Origin: a virus
IMG/VR virus record: IMGVR_UViG_3300006329_000009
Location: 1 to 60,963 of that record
DNA length: 60,963 nucleotides
Strand: one strand, 5' to 3'
Shown here: positions 8,681 to 16,216 of the stretch, in pieces
How the letters are laid out: each line of letters begins with the position of its first letter
Numbering within the stretch: the first letter of the stretch is position 1
Made by a program: the position numbers and the translations under genes
Notes under the pieces: model-generated
What the model saw: only the letters and a program-made list of their open reading frames with translations
Told to the model about the DNA's origin: nothing
Database searches by the model: none

Positions 8681-9284
8681 ATTAGTATCAGGGATGAATG
8701 GATTCCCATGGTATTTTTTAAGTGATGATGTCAGTTATAGTACTCAAGGGTACGAGTTTGGTGATGTACGATTATTAGAGATACCTGATAAGGAACAGAC
8801 AGTAGGATTCACACATGTATTGTTAGACCAGAATAATGTTGAGTCACCATGGTTACCACAGTTTCAACCATTACTTGATAGTGTAGAAGATCAATTTGAT
8901 TATCAAATTGATTGGTTACGTGTTAGATTATCTCTACTATTAAATAATGGTAAGACAGGACATAATGCACCACACACAGATAGTGAACAGGATCATTATG
9001 CAGCATTATATTATTTCCACGAGAGTAACGCACCAACAGTTTTCTTTAATCAGATGGATGAAGAGAGTCGTGGTACAATAGAGCAGAGATGGATGTTTGC
9101 AATGACAAATAAGGAATGGACAGTAGCAGACAGAGTATATCCTGAACCAAATATGTTGCATATATTTAATGGACATCAGTTCCATGCATCATCTACACCT
9201 ACTGGTAAGGAGAAATATAGAATAACATTAAATCTTAATTGGACTACACCTCGTGACCTCTTTAACCCTGATAGAAACCCTTAA
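8622..9284 (+). CDS. 2OG-Fe(II) oxygenase, HxD type
   Basis: A 220-residue protein. F-P-W-Y-F near residue 28 and the DSBH core are typical of phage 2OG oxygenases. Iron ligands: H118-T-D120 and H188 (N-G-H-Q-F-H-A-S); 2OG-binding R200 (K-Y-R-I-T-L-N-L-N). The ATG at 8622 gives a 59-base overlap with the upstream gene, but the N-terminal helix it adds fits family architecture. An internal ATG at 8694 would lose that helix. Substrate unknown. Confidence 0.82.
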   Translation: MESIQVKNLLGKHYHSRLCKLVSGMNGFPWYFLSDDVSYSTQGYEFGDVRLLEIPDKEQTVGFTHVLLDQNNVESPWLPQFQPLLDSVEDQFDYQIDWLRVRLSLLLNNGKTGHNAPHTDSEQDHYAALYYFHESNAPTVFFNQMDEESRGTIEQRWMFAMTNKEWTVADRVYPEPNMLHIFNGHQFHASSTPTGKEKYRITLNLNWTTPRDLFNPDRNP

Positions 9285-9975
9285 AACTAAAGATTGGGAA
9301 TATGATGACACACCACATTTATTCAAGAGTGGGGTGGATCCACATGGTTTGGTAACGTGGAAGGATATAGAATACTGTTTAAATAATCCTAATCAGTTTA
9401 ACATCAAGTTTATTAATAAACATATTAATCAGTTTATTGAGTATCCTAAGTTTAAGAGAGCATGGGATGCACATGACCAACCAGAGGTCAGAGAACTGAT
9501 GAATATATTTGCTGATGGTCATACATGTATAATAGAGAAGTTTGAGTATATACATCACAGCAAGCAGTACATATTAAAACAGATAGAAGATATATTTAAT
9601 GTGCAAGCATCAATGCATATATTTTGTGGTCTAGGTGATACTAGATCATTTAATATACATGAGGATTATGCTAATAATTTAATCATACAAGTAGAAGGAG
9701 AGACACACTGGGAAGTATATGAGAACCGTGCATCACATTTAATACCACAGTTAGATTATACTTCTGTTGCTGATAATTTAGGACAGGGTGTTGACCCATC
9801 TAAACTGACAATAGCAATTGATCATGTGATGCAACCAGGAGATATATTATACATACCTGCAAGGACATATCATCGTGCGTTCCCTAAAGCAAAGAGATTA
9901 TCTCTTAGCATACCATTACAACATTTGTGCAGTGCACAACCAGTAGATAGAAATTATTATGATCTCCCCTGTTAA
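9253..9975 (+). CDS. JmjC/cupin-type Fe(II) dioxygenase
   Basis: A 240-residue protein with a GTG start, overlapping the upstream gene by 32 bases. H136-E-D138 (F-N-I-H-E-D) and H207 (P-A-R-T-Y-H-R-A) form the HxD...H facial triad of the cupin-4/JmjC fold; the strand I-I-Q-V-E-G-E-T-H-W-E-V and the P-G-D-I-L-Y-I-P turn are diagnostic. Relatives include ribosomal oxygenases that hydroxylate His or Arg of ribosomal proteins, so a protein target is possible. It differs in fold subclass from the other oxygenases in the operon. Confidence 0.82.
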   Translation: MTSLTLIETLKTKDWEYDDTPHLFKSGVDPHGLVTWKDIEYCLNNPNQFNIKFINKHINQFIEYPKFKRAWDAHDQPEVRELMNIFADGHTCIIEKFEYIHHSKQYILKQIEDIFNVQASMHIFCGLGDTRSFNIHEDYANNLIIQVEGETHWEVYENRASHLIPQLDYTSVADNLGQGVDPSKLTIAIDHVMQPGDILYIPARTYHRAFPKAKRLSLSIPLQHLCSAQPVDRNYYDLPC

Positions 9976-10567
9976 TGTGCATCCTTATTTGTATAAGGGT
10001 AATTATGATTTTAAATTTGATACCATCAAGGATAGAGTTGATGAGTATATAAATTATGCTAGGGAGAATCCAATGGATGATACTCCTGAGATGGATGGTG
10101 GTGTGACTACTGTTGTACAATGTTTTAATGACCCACCACATAACTGGGATATATTCCAGGACTTCAATCAATATGTGTTCAAGTGTGTTGACGAGTTATG
10201 GAGTTTATGGCAGTTTCATCCCATGCCTAGAGACTTGATGCAATCATGGATAAATGTACATCCTAAGGGTGCATGGACTAAAGAGCATCATCATCAACAT
10301 GTTGCAGTAGCAGTAGCAGCATACTTGCATGTACCAGAGAATAGTGGTAGACTATTAATCAAAGACCCACTGGGAGTTTATAAGTATAATGAACCTCTAG
10401 TATATGGATACCATGATAAAGGTTTCGATTGGGAAGCAGTTGATGTAGAATCAGGAGATATATTATTCTTTCCTGGTTGGTTGACACATAAAACTGAGGT
10501 AAATAGTAGTGAGCATGATAGATATGTCATGTCAATGAACATTAGAGCATTACATCATCAAGCATGA
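9959..10567 (+). CDS. 2OG-Fe(II) oxygenase (TIGR02466-like)
   Basis: A 202-residue protein. The core reads S-W-I-N-V-H-P-K-G, then a His cluster E-H-H-H-Q-H (H110-H112, H114) that supplies the HxH pair, then A-A-Y-L-H-V-P-E-N-S-G. The distal ligand is H177 (W-L-T-H-K-T) and R188 lies in D-R-Y-V-M-S-M-N-I. The family prefers HxH to HxD in phages. Overlaps neighbours by 17 and 4 bases. Substrate unknown. Confidence 0.83.
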   Translation: MISPVNVHPYLYKGNYDFKFDTIKDRVDEYINYARENPMDDTPEMDGGVTTVVQCFNDPPHNWDIFQDFNQYVFKCVDELWSLWQFHPMPRDLMQSWINVHPKGAWTKEHHHQHVAVAVAAYLHVPENSGRLLIKDPLGVYKYNEPLVYGYHDKGFDWEAVDVESGDILFFPGWLTHKTEVNSSEHDRYVMSMNIRALHHQA

Positions 10568-11280
10568 GCAAATTAATATCAGTATATGATACTAAATTAA
10601 TATCAGATAAGTTATTATATGAGATAACATATCTACCGTACAAGATGATCAGGACTGATACTCCACCATGTGAGAATCAACCTGACGTGGACATGCGTCA
10701 TAGTTATTGGACACATCAATTATATAATTTTTGTCCAGTAAATAATCCAGATTACTATGAGAATGCAGGACTAGAGTCAAGTAACAATCCTATCTACCTA
10801 GATGTGTTAGGATATTTGGAAGCAAAATGCCCAGATTTGCCACCTCGTGCTCATCTTTATAGTGCATATATTAATGTCTTAAAGTATGGTAATTCACCTG
10901 CTGTACATGTTGATGCACCTTATCATGTGGATAGTAATAAAACTGTATTAGTTTATTTAAATCCAGAGTGGAATTGGAATTGGGGTGGTGAGACTATGTT
11001 CTTTGATCATAATCTTGAAGCAAAGAGAGTAGTATCATTTAGACCAGGTAGAGTAGTATTATTTGATGGTAGACTACCACACATGGGTTGTGCACCATCA
11101 GCACATTATCTTTATAACAGATACATTATGGCATTCAAATTTATGGATCCAGATGTAAGACAGAAGTTATTCGATAAATATGATATGGAGAATCACCCAC
11201 CAGTATTTGATATGGGTGTGATGGGATTTAGTCCTAAGGTAACAAAACAATTATGGGAAAACAATGACGCAGGAATCTGA
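10564..11280 (+). CDS. 2OG-Fe(II) oxygenase, prolyl-4-hydroxylase-like
   Basis: A 238-residue protein. H115-V-D117 in S-P-A-V-H-V-D-A-P, W-G-G-E-T-M-F-F, the R-P-G-R-V-V-L-F-D turn, H173 (L-P-H-M-G) and R186 (Y-N-R-Y-I-M-A-F-K-F) match the P4H-type DSBH with all three iron ligands and the 2OG arginine. A second H-V-D lies at 121-123, so the first ligand pair is not fully certain. It starts in an ATGA overlap. A C-terminal extension of about 45 residues is not part of the core fold. Confidence 0.85.
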   Translation: MSKLISVYDTKLISDKLLYEITYLPYKMIRTDTPPCENQPDVDMRHSYWTHQLYNFCPVNNPDYYENAGLESSNNPIYLDVLGYLEAKCPDLPPRAHLYSAYINVLKYGNSPAVHVDAPYHVDSNKTVLVYLNPEWNWNWGGETMFFDHNLEAKRVVSFRPGRVVLFDGRLPHMGCAPSAHYLYNRYIMAFKFMDPDVRQKLFDKYDMENHPPVFDMGVMGFSPKVTKQLWENNDAGI

Positions 11281-11440
11281 CCCTAGATGTTTCAGACAAT
11301 TATTAATTCCATCTGAAATGAAAACATTAAGAAAGGCACTTTTCATTTATCAGGGTCAATTATATAAGAAATATGGTAAATTAACTAAAGAACAACGTGC
11401 TGAAATTGAGTCAATTTATGATAAATTACATCTAAGATGA
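11264..11440 (+). CDS. Small basic protein, 58 residues
   Basis: A short gene fitting exactly between two oxygenases: it overlaps the upstream gene by 17 bases and the downstream start by ATGA. The protein is helical and Lys-rich (L-R-K-A-L-F-I-Y-Q-G-Q-L-Y-K-K-Y-G-K). It has no known motif. The tight coupling on both sides is the main evidence that it is real. Confidence 0.6.
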   Translation: MTQESDPRCFRQLLIPSEMKTLRKALFIYQGQLYKKYGKLTKEQRAEIESIYDKLHLR

Positions 11441-12075
11441 ATCAACCTGAAATAATACCTGCATTTAGTCAACCAATATACGTTAACACCGTAGAATTGG
11501 ATGACTATTTAATATCTGAGGTAGTTAATTCACCAACAAATGATGATAGTTTTCATCACGATCCTACCTATAAAAGTAATGGTAGTATGTCAGTTGATAG
11601 ACAATGGTTACAATCTCATCCAGAGATTAGAAATATTGTTGAGGAACATTTAGATAATTATGTATTTAATGAGTTAGGAATAGGAAGACAAAGACATCAA
11701 TTAATCCATACATGTAGTTGGGTTAATATGCACAAGAATGGTGATGTTGCACAAGGTCACACACATACAAATAGTATGTTTAGTGGTGTTATGTATTTCA
11801 AAATACCAGAGAATAGTGGTGAATTAAGATTTCATTGTCCTGCTATTATTCCTACCTATGTAACACAAACAGTATTACCAGACATAGTTAGATCTAATGT
11901 ATATAATATGAGAGAGATTGATATTATACCTGAGGTAGGTATGATAATAATATTTCCATCACACTTAGCACATAGTGTTAGTGTTAATGAAAGTAATGAG
12001 CAGAGATATTCAATGGCATTTAATTATTTTATGAAAGGTCAATTTGGATACGATGATAACTCATTAACAATATGA
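11437..12075 (+). CDS. 2OG-Fe(II) oxygenase (TIGR02466-like)
   Basis: A 212-residue protein starting P-E-I-I-P-A-F-S-Q-P-I-Y, the usual N-terminal strand. H108-T-H110 lies in Q-G-H-T-H-T-N-S-M-F-S-G-V, with V-M-Y-F-K-I-P-E-N-S-G next. H179 (L-A-H-S-V) is the distal ligand and R190 (Q-R-Y-S-M-A-F-N) binds 2-oxoglutarate. It is the last oxygenase of the operon, overlapping both neighbours by 4 bases (ATGA). Confidence 0.85.
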   Translation: MNQPEIIPAFSQPIYVNTVELDDYLISEVVNSPTNDDSFHHDPTYKSNGSMSVDRQWLQSHPEIRNIVEEHLDNYVFNELGIGRQRHQLIHTCSWVNMHKNGDVAQGHTHTNSMFSGVMYFKIPENSGELRFHCPAIIPTYVTQTVLPDIVRSNVYNMREIDIIPEVGMIIIFPSHLAHSVSVNESNEQRYSMAFNYFMKGQFGYDDNSLTI

Positions 12076-12410
12076 CAATTCCACTATTATTAGCAGAGGC
12101 AATTCCTTTGGAAATTAGAAACATTCTAAAGTCCCTAAAGAAGGGCATGAAGGTTAAGTTAAAAGATGGTGAAGTAGGGACAATTAATTTTATATGTGAC
12201 CAATATATAACTGTTAGTTGTAATAGACATGATGACCCTAATACTATGCATGGATATAAAGAAACAAATGTGTTAGTATATCCTGCTGATTGGGATGATA
12301 TTTATATTGAGGATGAGCATTTTTATAACCATAAGAATTATAAAGGTTATATCAGAGAACATCCTGGAAATGAAGATTTGCCAACTGATATTACAGGTAT
12401 GGACAAATAA
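12072..12410 (+). CDS. Unknown protein with SH3-like N-terminal segment
   Basis: A 112-residue protein, last of the overlapping twelve-gene series. After a helical start, residues 25-75 (G-M-K-V-K-L-K-D-G-E-V-G-T then I-T-V-S-C then N-V-L-V-Y) look like a small SH3/KOW-like beta barrel, with an acidic Asp/Glu/His-rich tail (W-D-D-I-Y-I-E-D-E-H-F). No catalytic motif. Its final codons contain the -35 box of the next promoter. Confidence 0.65.
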   Translation: MTIPLLLAEAIPLEIRNILKSLKKGMKVKLKDGEVGTINFICDQYITVSCNRHDDPNTMHGYKETNVLVYPADWDDIYIEDEHFYNHKNYKGYIREHPGNEDLPTDITGMDK

Positions 12411-12428
12411 AAAATATTGTGATAGAAT
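12400..12428 (+). promoter_or_regulatory. sigma70-type promoter for the small membrane protein and methyltransferase
   Basis: TGGACA at 12400-12405, 17-base spacer, TAGAAT at 12423-12428 (10 of 12 consensus bases). There are 22 bases from the -10 box to ATG 12451, the same design as the promoter at 3608. The -35 box lies in the end of the upstream gene. Confidence 0.6.
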
Positions 12429-12450
12429 TATATTATATTTGAATTAAAGA

Positions 12451-12618
12451 ATGAGAAAGTGGTGGAGAGTCTGGAAGTATAGTTTAGGGAGTTTTAATGA
12501 TGAGACAACCAAGAGGTATGATAATATTGTACTCATTATTCGATCTCTTATCTTTCTTACTTATCTCGTCACTAATTGTTTTATTGTTAGTGGTGTAATT
12601 AGACATTGGAATGATTGA
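12451..12618 (+). CDS. Small single-pass membrane protein
   Basis: A 55-residue protein: a Trp/Arg-rich N-terminus (M-R-K-W-W-R-V-W-K-Y) followed by a hydrophobic helix (I-V-L-I-I-R-S-L-I-F-L-T-Y-L-V) and a short R-H-W-N-D end. It is too small for default gene finders but has its own promoter and overlaps the next start by 8 bases. The pattern resembles small conserved cyanophage membrane proteins. Possible roles include host membrane modification; not determinable here. Confidence 0.7.
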   Translation: MRKWWRVWKYSLGSFNDETTKRYDNIVLIIRSLIFLTYLVTNCFIVSGVIRHWND

Positions 12619-13405
12619 CACAGTATTATATGGTGATTGTAGATATACATTGCCAACAATAAATCATAAGTGTAGGATGTGTGTTACATCACCACCTTAT
12701 TATGGATTGCGAAATTATAAAGGTGCAGATAAACAAATAGGTTTAGAGCAATCACCTGAGGATTATGTTGATGAGTTAGTTAAAGTATTTCGATTAGTGA
12801 GAGATATATTAACTGAGGATGGGACACTATGGGTTAATATAGGTGATAGTTATTATAACTATCGAGGTGGTAAAGGTCAGGCATTACCTAATCAATCATT
12901 TGGTGGTGACCAAGATTTGCCACAGATAAATCCTAGACGTGGTAATAAACTAGAAGGATATAAAGAGAAAGATTTAATTGGCATACCTTGGATGTTAGCA
13001 TTCGCATTACGTCAGGATGGATGGTATCTAAGACAGGATATAATATGGAATAAACCTAACCCTATGCCTGAGAGTGTAAGAGATAGATGCACTAAATCAC
13101 ATGAGTATATCTTTTTATTATCAAAGAATCAGAATTATTATTTTGATGTGGATAGTATTAAAGTGCCAACTGTTGATGGTAAACAATTAAAGAGAAAGAA
13201 AACAGTATGGGATGTGAAGGTTAAACCTAACAGAGCAACTGGACATCACGCAGCATATCCTGAGGAATTAATAACACCTTGTATATTGGCAGGTAGTGAA
13301 GAGAATGATATTATACTTGACCCATTTATGGGAAGTGGTACTACAGCAACCGTTGCCAAGGGATTTGGACGTAGATACATCGGATGTGATTTACAAGAGT
13401 ATTAA
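12611..13405 (+). CDS. DNA methyltransferase, SPPY type (class beta), likely N4-cytosine
   Basis: A 264-residue methyltransferase. Catalytic motif IV is T-S-P-P-Y at about 26-30 and the SAM-binding motif I is D-P-F-M-G-S-G-T-T near the C-terminus, so the order is that of class beta enzymes. SPPY is usual in N4-cytosine methyltransferases, DPPY in N6-adenine ones, so m4C is the better guess. A middle segment (W-N-K-P-N-P-M-P-E-S) carries the target-recognition part. Partner of the PD-(D/E)xK-like gene downstream, or a self-protection or epigenetic enzyme of the phage. Confidence 0.9.
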   Translation: MIDTVLYGDCRYTLPTINHKCRMCVTSPPYYGLRNYKGADKQIGLEQSPEDYVDELVKVFRLVRDILTEDGTLWVNIGDSYYNYRGGKGQALPNQSFGGDQDLPQINPRRGNKLEGYKEKDLIGIPWMLAFALRQDGWYLRQDIIWNKPNPMPESVRDRCTKSHEYIFLLSKNQNYYFDVDSIKVPTVDGKQLKRKKTVWDVKVKPNRATGHHAAYPEELITPCILAGSEENDIILDPFMGSGTTATVAKGFGRRYIGCDLQEY

Positions 13406-13432
13406 GTAATGTTACAAATAAAAGACGTGGCG

Positions 13433-13438
13433 TAAATA
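13433..13438 (+). promoter_or_regulatory. TAAATA core in the gap before the nuclease-like gene
   Basis: The 73-base gap 13406-13478 holds TAAATA at 13433-13438 and a TATATT at 13444-13449 without a matching -35 box. Either could be a weak promoter for the gene at 13479; the support is slight. Confidence 0.25.
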
Positions 13439-13478
13439 TATGTTATATTAAGTATGTCAAACAAATACTATTCATAAA

Positions 13479-14135
13479 ATGACACAGACTTTTAAAACAG
13501 ATTTAATATCCGACCTTGAGACAGTAACATTATGTGCTATCAAGGATTTAAATGAGTATATCACCGACTTTAGGATATATGGACGTAGTTTACAAGACTA
13601 CAAGAATACAATGAATACAGCAGATTTTACAAAGTTTTTCCAATATATTGTAAATGATGCTATTGAAGATACAATCAAGAATCTAGGTATTGATGCTAGA
13701 CGTGAAGAGGTATCAGGATATGATTATGTCTTTGGTGATACACCAGTTGAATTTAAATTAATGGGTGGAGACAGTAAGGCATCATTTGCTACTGGTAATA
13801 AGACATCACACTTTGGTGGTGCAAAGACTAACATAGTATGGACAATTAAATATACATTTAATGATAATCAAATTGATTCATTTGGTATGGTTGTTATCGA
13901 TACTAACTTAACAGAGTCAAATGTATGGAAGTCATCATCAGGACGTAAGGATAGTTTCTCAACACTTGAATTATTAGTAGGTGAAGAGAATTGTATATTA
14001 TCTCAAATAGGTATAGTAAGACCTGCAACAAAGAAATTACATTTCTTACCATTACCTACTCAACAAATATTACCTGTTGATAATGAAGTTAAAAGTTTAG
14101 ACTTCTCAGGATTTGAGAAGATGAGAGATTTATAA
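13479..14135 (+). CDS. Candidate restriction endonuclease (PD-(D/E)xK-like)
   Basis: A 218-residue protein lying between two SPPY methyltransferases. The first 75 residues are helical. Residues 80-93 (G-Y-D-Y-V-F-G-D-T-P-V-E-F-K) place D82, E91 and K93 as in the PD-(D/E)xK nuclease fold: an acidic residue, a short hairpin, then E-x-K on the next strand. The following strands (I-V-W-T-I-K-Y-T-F, then F-G-M-V-V-I-D) fit the core sheet. The family cannot be named by eye, and other PD-(D/E)xK nucleases or a non-nuclease are possible. The gene context is the second line of support. Confidence 0.5.
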   Translation: MTQTFKTDLISDLETVTLCAIKDLNEYITDFRIYGRSLQDYKNTMNTADFTKFFQYIVNDAIEDTIKNLGIDARREEVSGYDYVFGDTPVEFKLMGGDSKASFATGNKTSHFGGAKTNIVWTIKYTFNDNQIDSFGMVVIDTNLTESNVWKSSSGRKDSFSTLELLVGEENCILSQIGIVRPATKKLHFLPLPTQQILPVDNEVKSLDFSGFEKMRDL

Positions 14136-14140
14136 ATCTC

Positions 14141-14169
14141 TTGACAATATCCGAGGATGCCAGTATAAT
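14141..14169 (+). promoter_or_regulatory. Perfect sigma70 consensus promoter with dyad around the -10 box
   Basis: TTGACA (14141-14146), exactly 17 bases, TATAAT (14164-14169): all 12 consensus bases. The -10 box lies in the 10-base centre of an inverted repeat with arms GAGGATGCC (14153-14161) and GGTATCCTC (14172-14180), one mismatch in nine pairs. The gap to ATG 14193 is 23 bases with no Shine-Dalgarno site. A strong host-read promoter with a likely repressor site. Confidence 0.85.
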
Positions 14170-14180
14170 AGGGTATCCTC
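14153..14180. promoter_or_regulatory. Inverted repeat, candidate operator
   Basis: Two 9-base arms (14153-14161 and 14172-14180) flank AGTATAATAG. The dyad is centred on the -10 element, so a dimeric protein bound here would block RNA polymerase. Methyltransferases of restriction systems often regulate their own promoters in this way; that is inference here. Confidence 0.5.
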
Positions 14181-14192
14181 TATTAATGTTGA

Positions 14193-15038
14193 ATGCTAGA
14201 AGTTAATAAAACATACCATATTAATTGCATTGCAGGGATGGAGAAACTTGATGATAAATCAGTTGATTTAGTTGTCACGTCACCACCCTATGATGATTTA
14301 AGGACATACAATGACTCTAGTAGTTGGAGTATGGAAGTATTCTATGCAGTTGCTTGTCAACTGGAGAGAGTATTAAAAGATGGTGGTGTTATAATGTGGA
14401 ATGTGAATGATGCTACAGTAAATGGTAGTGAGACAGGCACAAGTTTTAGACAGGCATTACATTTTAAAGATGTATGTGGTTTAAGACTACATGATACTAT
14501 GATATATGAGAAAACAGGCATTGCTTTTGCATCAGGCAGTAAGAGTGTTAGGTATTCTCAAGCATTTGAATATTGCTTTATACTATCTAAGGGTAAACCT
14601 AAGACAGTTAATATTATCATGGATAAACCTAATAAGTGGGCAGGATCCACATCATGGGGTAAAGCAAGAAGTAGAAAGAAAACAGGTGAATTAGATATTA
14701 GAGAGAATAAGACAAATCCAATCAAAGAATTTGGTGCTAGGAATAATATTTGGAGGATTAAGAATTGTGGAGGATTTGGACAATCAAATAAAGAGAGTTA
14801 CAAACATCCTGCAACAATGCCAGAGGAGTTAGCATTAGGTCATATTCAAACATGGACAAATGAAGGTGATTTAGTATTGGATCCTTTCATGGGTAGTGGC
14901 ACAACAGCACAAGTATCCTTAGAAAATAAGAGAAACTTCATTGGATTTGAAATTGATGATACATACTATAAAATGTGTCTAGATAGAATGAAACCATTGC
15001 AAGATAATTTATTCACAAGATTAAATGACATTGCGTAG
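14193..15038 (+). CDS. DNA methyltransferase, SPPY type (class beta), second copy
   Basis: A 281-residue enzyme. Motif IV is T-S-P-P-Y-D-D-L-R-T-Y near residue 30, and D-P-F-M-G-S-G-T-T is near residue 235, again class beta. A basic insert in the middle (A-R-S-R-K-K-T-G-E-L) probably contacts DNA. It is only distantly similar to the methyltransferase at 12611 outside the motifs, so the two probably recognise different sequences or the two strands of an asymmetric site. It has its own very strong promoter. Confidence 0.9.
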   Translation: MLEVNKTYHINCIAGMEKLDDKSVDLVVTSPPYDDLRTYNDSSSWSMEVFYAVACQLERVLKDGGVIMWNVNDATVNGSETGTSFRQALHFKDVCGLRLHDTMIYEKTGIAFASGSKSVRYSQAFEYCFILSKGKPKTVNIIMDKPNKWAGSTSWGKARSRKKTGELDIRENKTNPIKEFGARNNIWRIKNCGGFGQSNKESYKHPATMPEELALGHIQTWTNEGDLVLDPFMGSGTTAQVSLENKRNFIGFEIDDTYYKMCLDRMKPLQDNLFTRLNDIA

Positions 15039-15243
15039 TAAAGTTTGGGTATCACCCAAATCTGATAGTGCTAAAGACAAATATTTAAAATACTTAAATA
15101 GTAAGAATATTGTAAGATTAGAGCATAAAAGAAAAGACAGATGGTTCTTTTCATCTATTGATAACCCTGATTATATGTTTTGGGTAGATTATCCAAATGA
15201 TAATAATTGGGACTATAAGGAGTTAAACAATGACACCAATTAA
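15025..15243 (+). CDS. Small basic unknown protein, 72 residues
   Basis: Starts within the end of the methyltransferase gene (14-base overlap) and overlaps the next gene by 14 bases. Lys/Arg-rich first half, aromatic second half (R-W-F-F-S-S, Y-M-F-W-V-D-Y). No family recognised. Translation coupling suggests it belongs to the methyltransferase transcript. Confidence 0.6.
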   Translation: MTLRSKVWVSPKSDSAKDKYLKYLNSKNIVRLEHKRKDRWFFSSIDNPDYMFWVDYPNDNNWDYKELNNDTN

Positions 15244-15493
15244 TGTAACAGAAACAGAGCATCCCGCAGCGATGCATCAACAAGATGTAAATTCATGCAT
15301 CGCTCATTTAAGAGATGCAGTAGTTGACTATGTAGAGAGCGAAGTTGTAACTCCTGGAGAATTTGTAAATTGTGTTAAATCAGCACTAGGAGATAGTATA
15401 AATCATCATCAACAACGATTAGATTTGTTGAGAGATGTTGAGCATCTATTGAATCAAACATCTAATAAGGAGTTGTTAAATGAAGGGCAATGA
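15230..15493 (+). CDS. Small helical unknown protein, 87 residues
   Basis: Overlaps both neighbours by 14 bases. His- and Gln-containing acidic helical protein (C-I-A-H-L-R-D-A-V-V-D-Y-V, then H-H-Q-Q-R-L-D-L-L-R-D-V). No recognised domain. Confidence 0.6.
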   Translation: MTPINVTETEHPAAMHQQDVNSCIAHLRDAVVDYVESEVVTPGEFVNCVKSALGDSINHHQQRLDLLRDVEHLLNQTSNKELLNEGQ

Positions 15494-15689
15494 AGGAGAC
15501 GAGGCAGCGAAGGCACTTGAAAAACTAATTAATTTAACTAAGAAATACTCAGAAACTGAATTGGATGAGGATGGATTAAGAGAATCAATTAGTGAGAGAA
15601 TAAATGCAACAAATGAGTTGAAAGATATTCTCACTAAAGCAAAAAATGCTAGAAACAAATATTATCAACAATGGCGAGCAAGTGATTAA
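15480..15689 (+). CDS. Small charged helical protein, 69 residues
   Basis: Almost entirely Lys/Glu/Leu-rich helix (A-A-K-A-L-E-K-L-I-N-L-T-K-K-Y), probably a coiled coil. Overlaps the upstream gene by 14 bases and meets the next at TAATG. Function unknown. Confidence 0.6.
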   Translation: MKGNEGDEAAKALEKLINLTKKYSETELDEDGLRESISERINATNELKDILTKAKNARNKYYQQWRASD

Positions 15690-16216
15690 TGTATGACGTT
15701 AAAGTTATAGATGATTATTTCCCTGAGTGGTTAGTTAATATTGTGAGTAGGGATACTGAGCAAATGCCAGTAACCTATACTAACTCACCATATAATACAT
15801 TTGATAGAGCAAGGTTCTTTGGATGTATGATGATAGAGCAAGATAAACCAAAAGACCATCCACCTTATTGGTTTAATGAATATTTTAATAGATGTATGTA
15901 TAATGATATATTGAAAGAATATGAAATAACTAATTGCTATCGTATATTATTAAATGGACAACTACCTAATATGAATGGATGCAATCATAATGATGCAGAC
16001 TCTCAGGATTACATTACAGCAATTTATATGGCACATGGCACAAGTGGTGATACTGTTATAGTTGATAACCACGATTGTGATTATAAGAGAGTGCCATTTA
16101 AGGAAGGAAGGATAGTTATATTCAATAGTAGTATATGGCACAGAGGTGAAGCACCTAAGGAAGGATACAGAGTAACACTAGGAGCAGTATATCCACTATT
16201 CAAACCAACATTATGA
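15689..16216 (+). CDS. 2OG-Fe(II) oxygenase (seventh dioxygenase of the window)
   Basis: A 175-residue protein beginning I-D-D-Y-F-P-E-W. H100-N-D102 (C-N-H-N-D-A-D), H151 (S-I-W-H-R-G-E) and R161 (Y-R-V-T-L-G) give the complete HxD...H...R set, with the P-F-K-E-G-R-I-V-I-F-N turn before the distal His. It is separated from the other six by the methyltransferase block but lies in the methyltransferase-led transcript. The small size and an acidic loop make it a distinct subtype. Substrate unknown. Confidence 0.8.
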   Translation: MYDVKVIDDYFPEWLVNIVSRDTEQMPVTYTNSPYNTFDRARFFGCMMIEQDKPKDHPPYWFNEYFNRCMYNDILKEYEITNCYRILLNGQLPNMNGCNHNDADSQDYITAIYMAHGTSGDTVIVDNHDCDYKRVPFKEGRIVIFNSSIWHRGEAPKEGYRVTLGAVYPLFKPTL

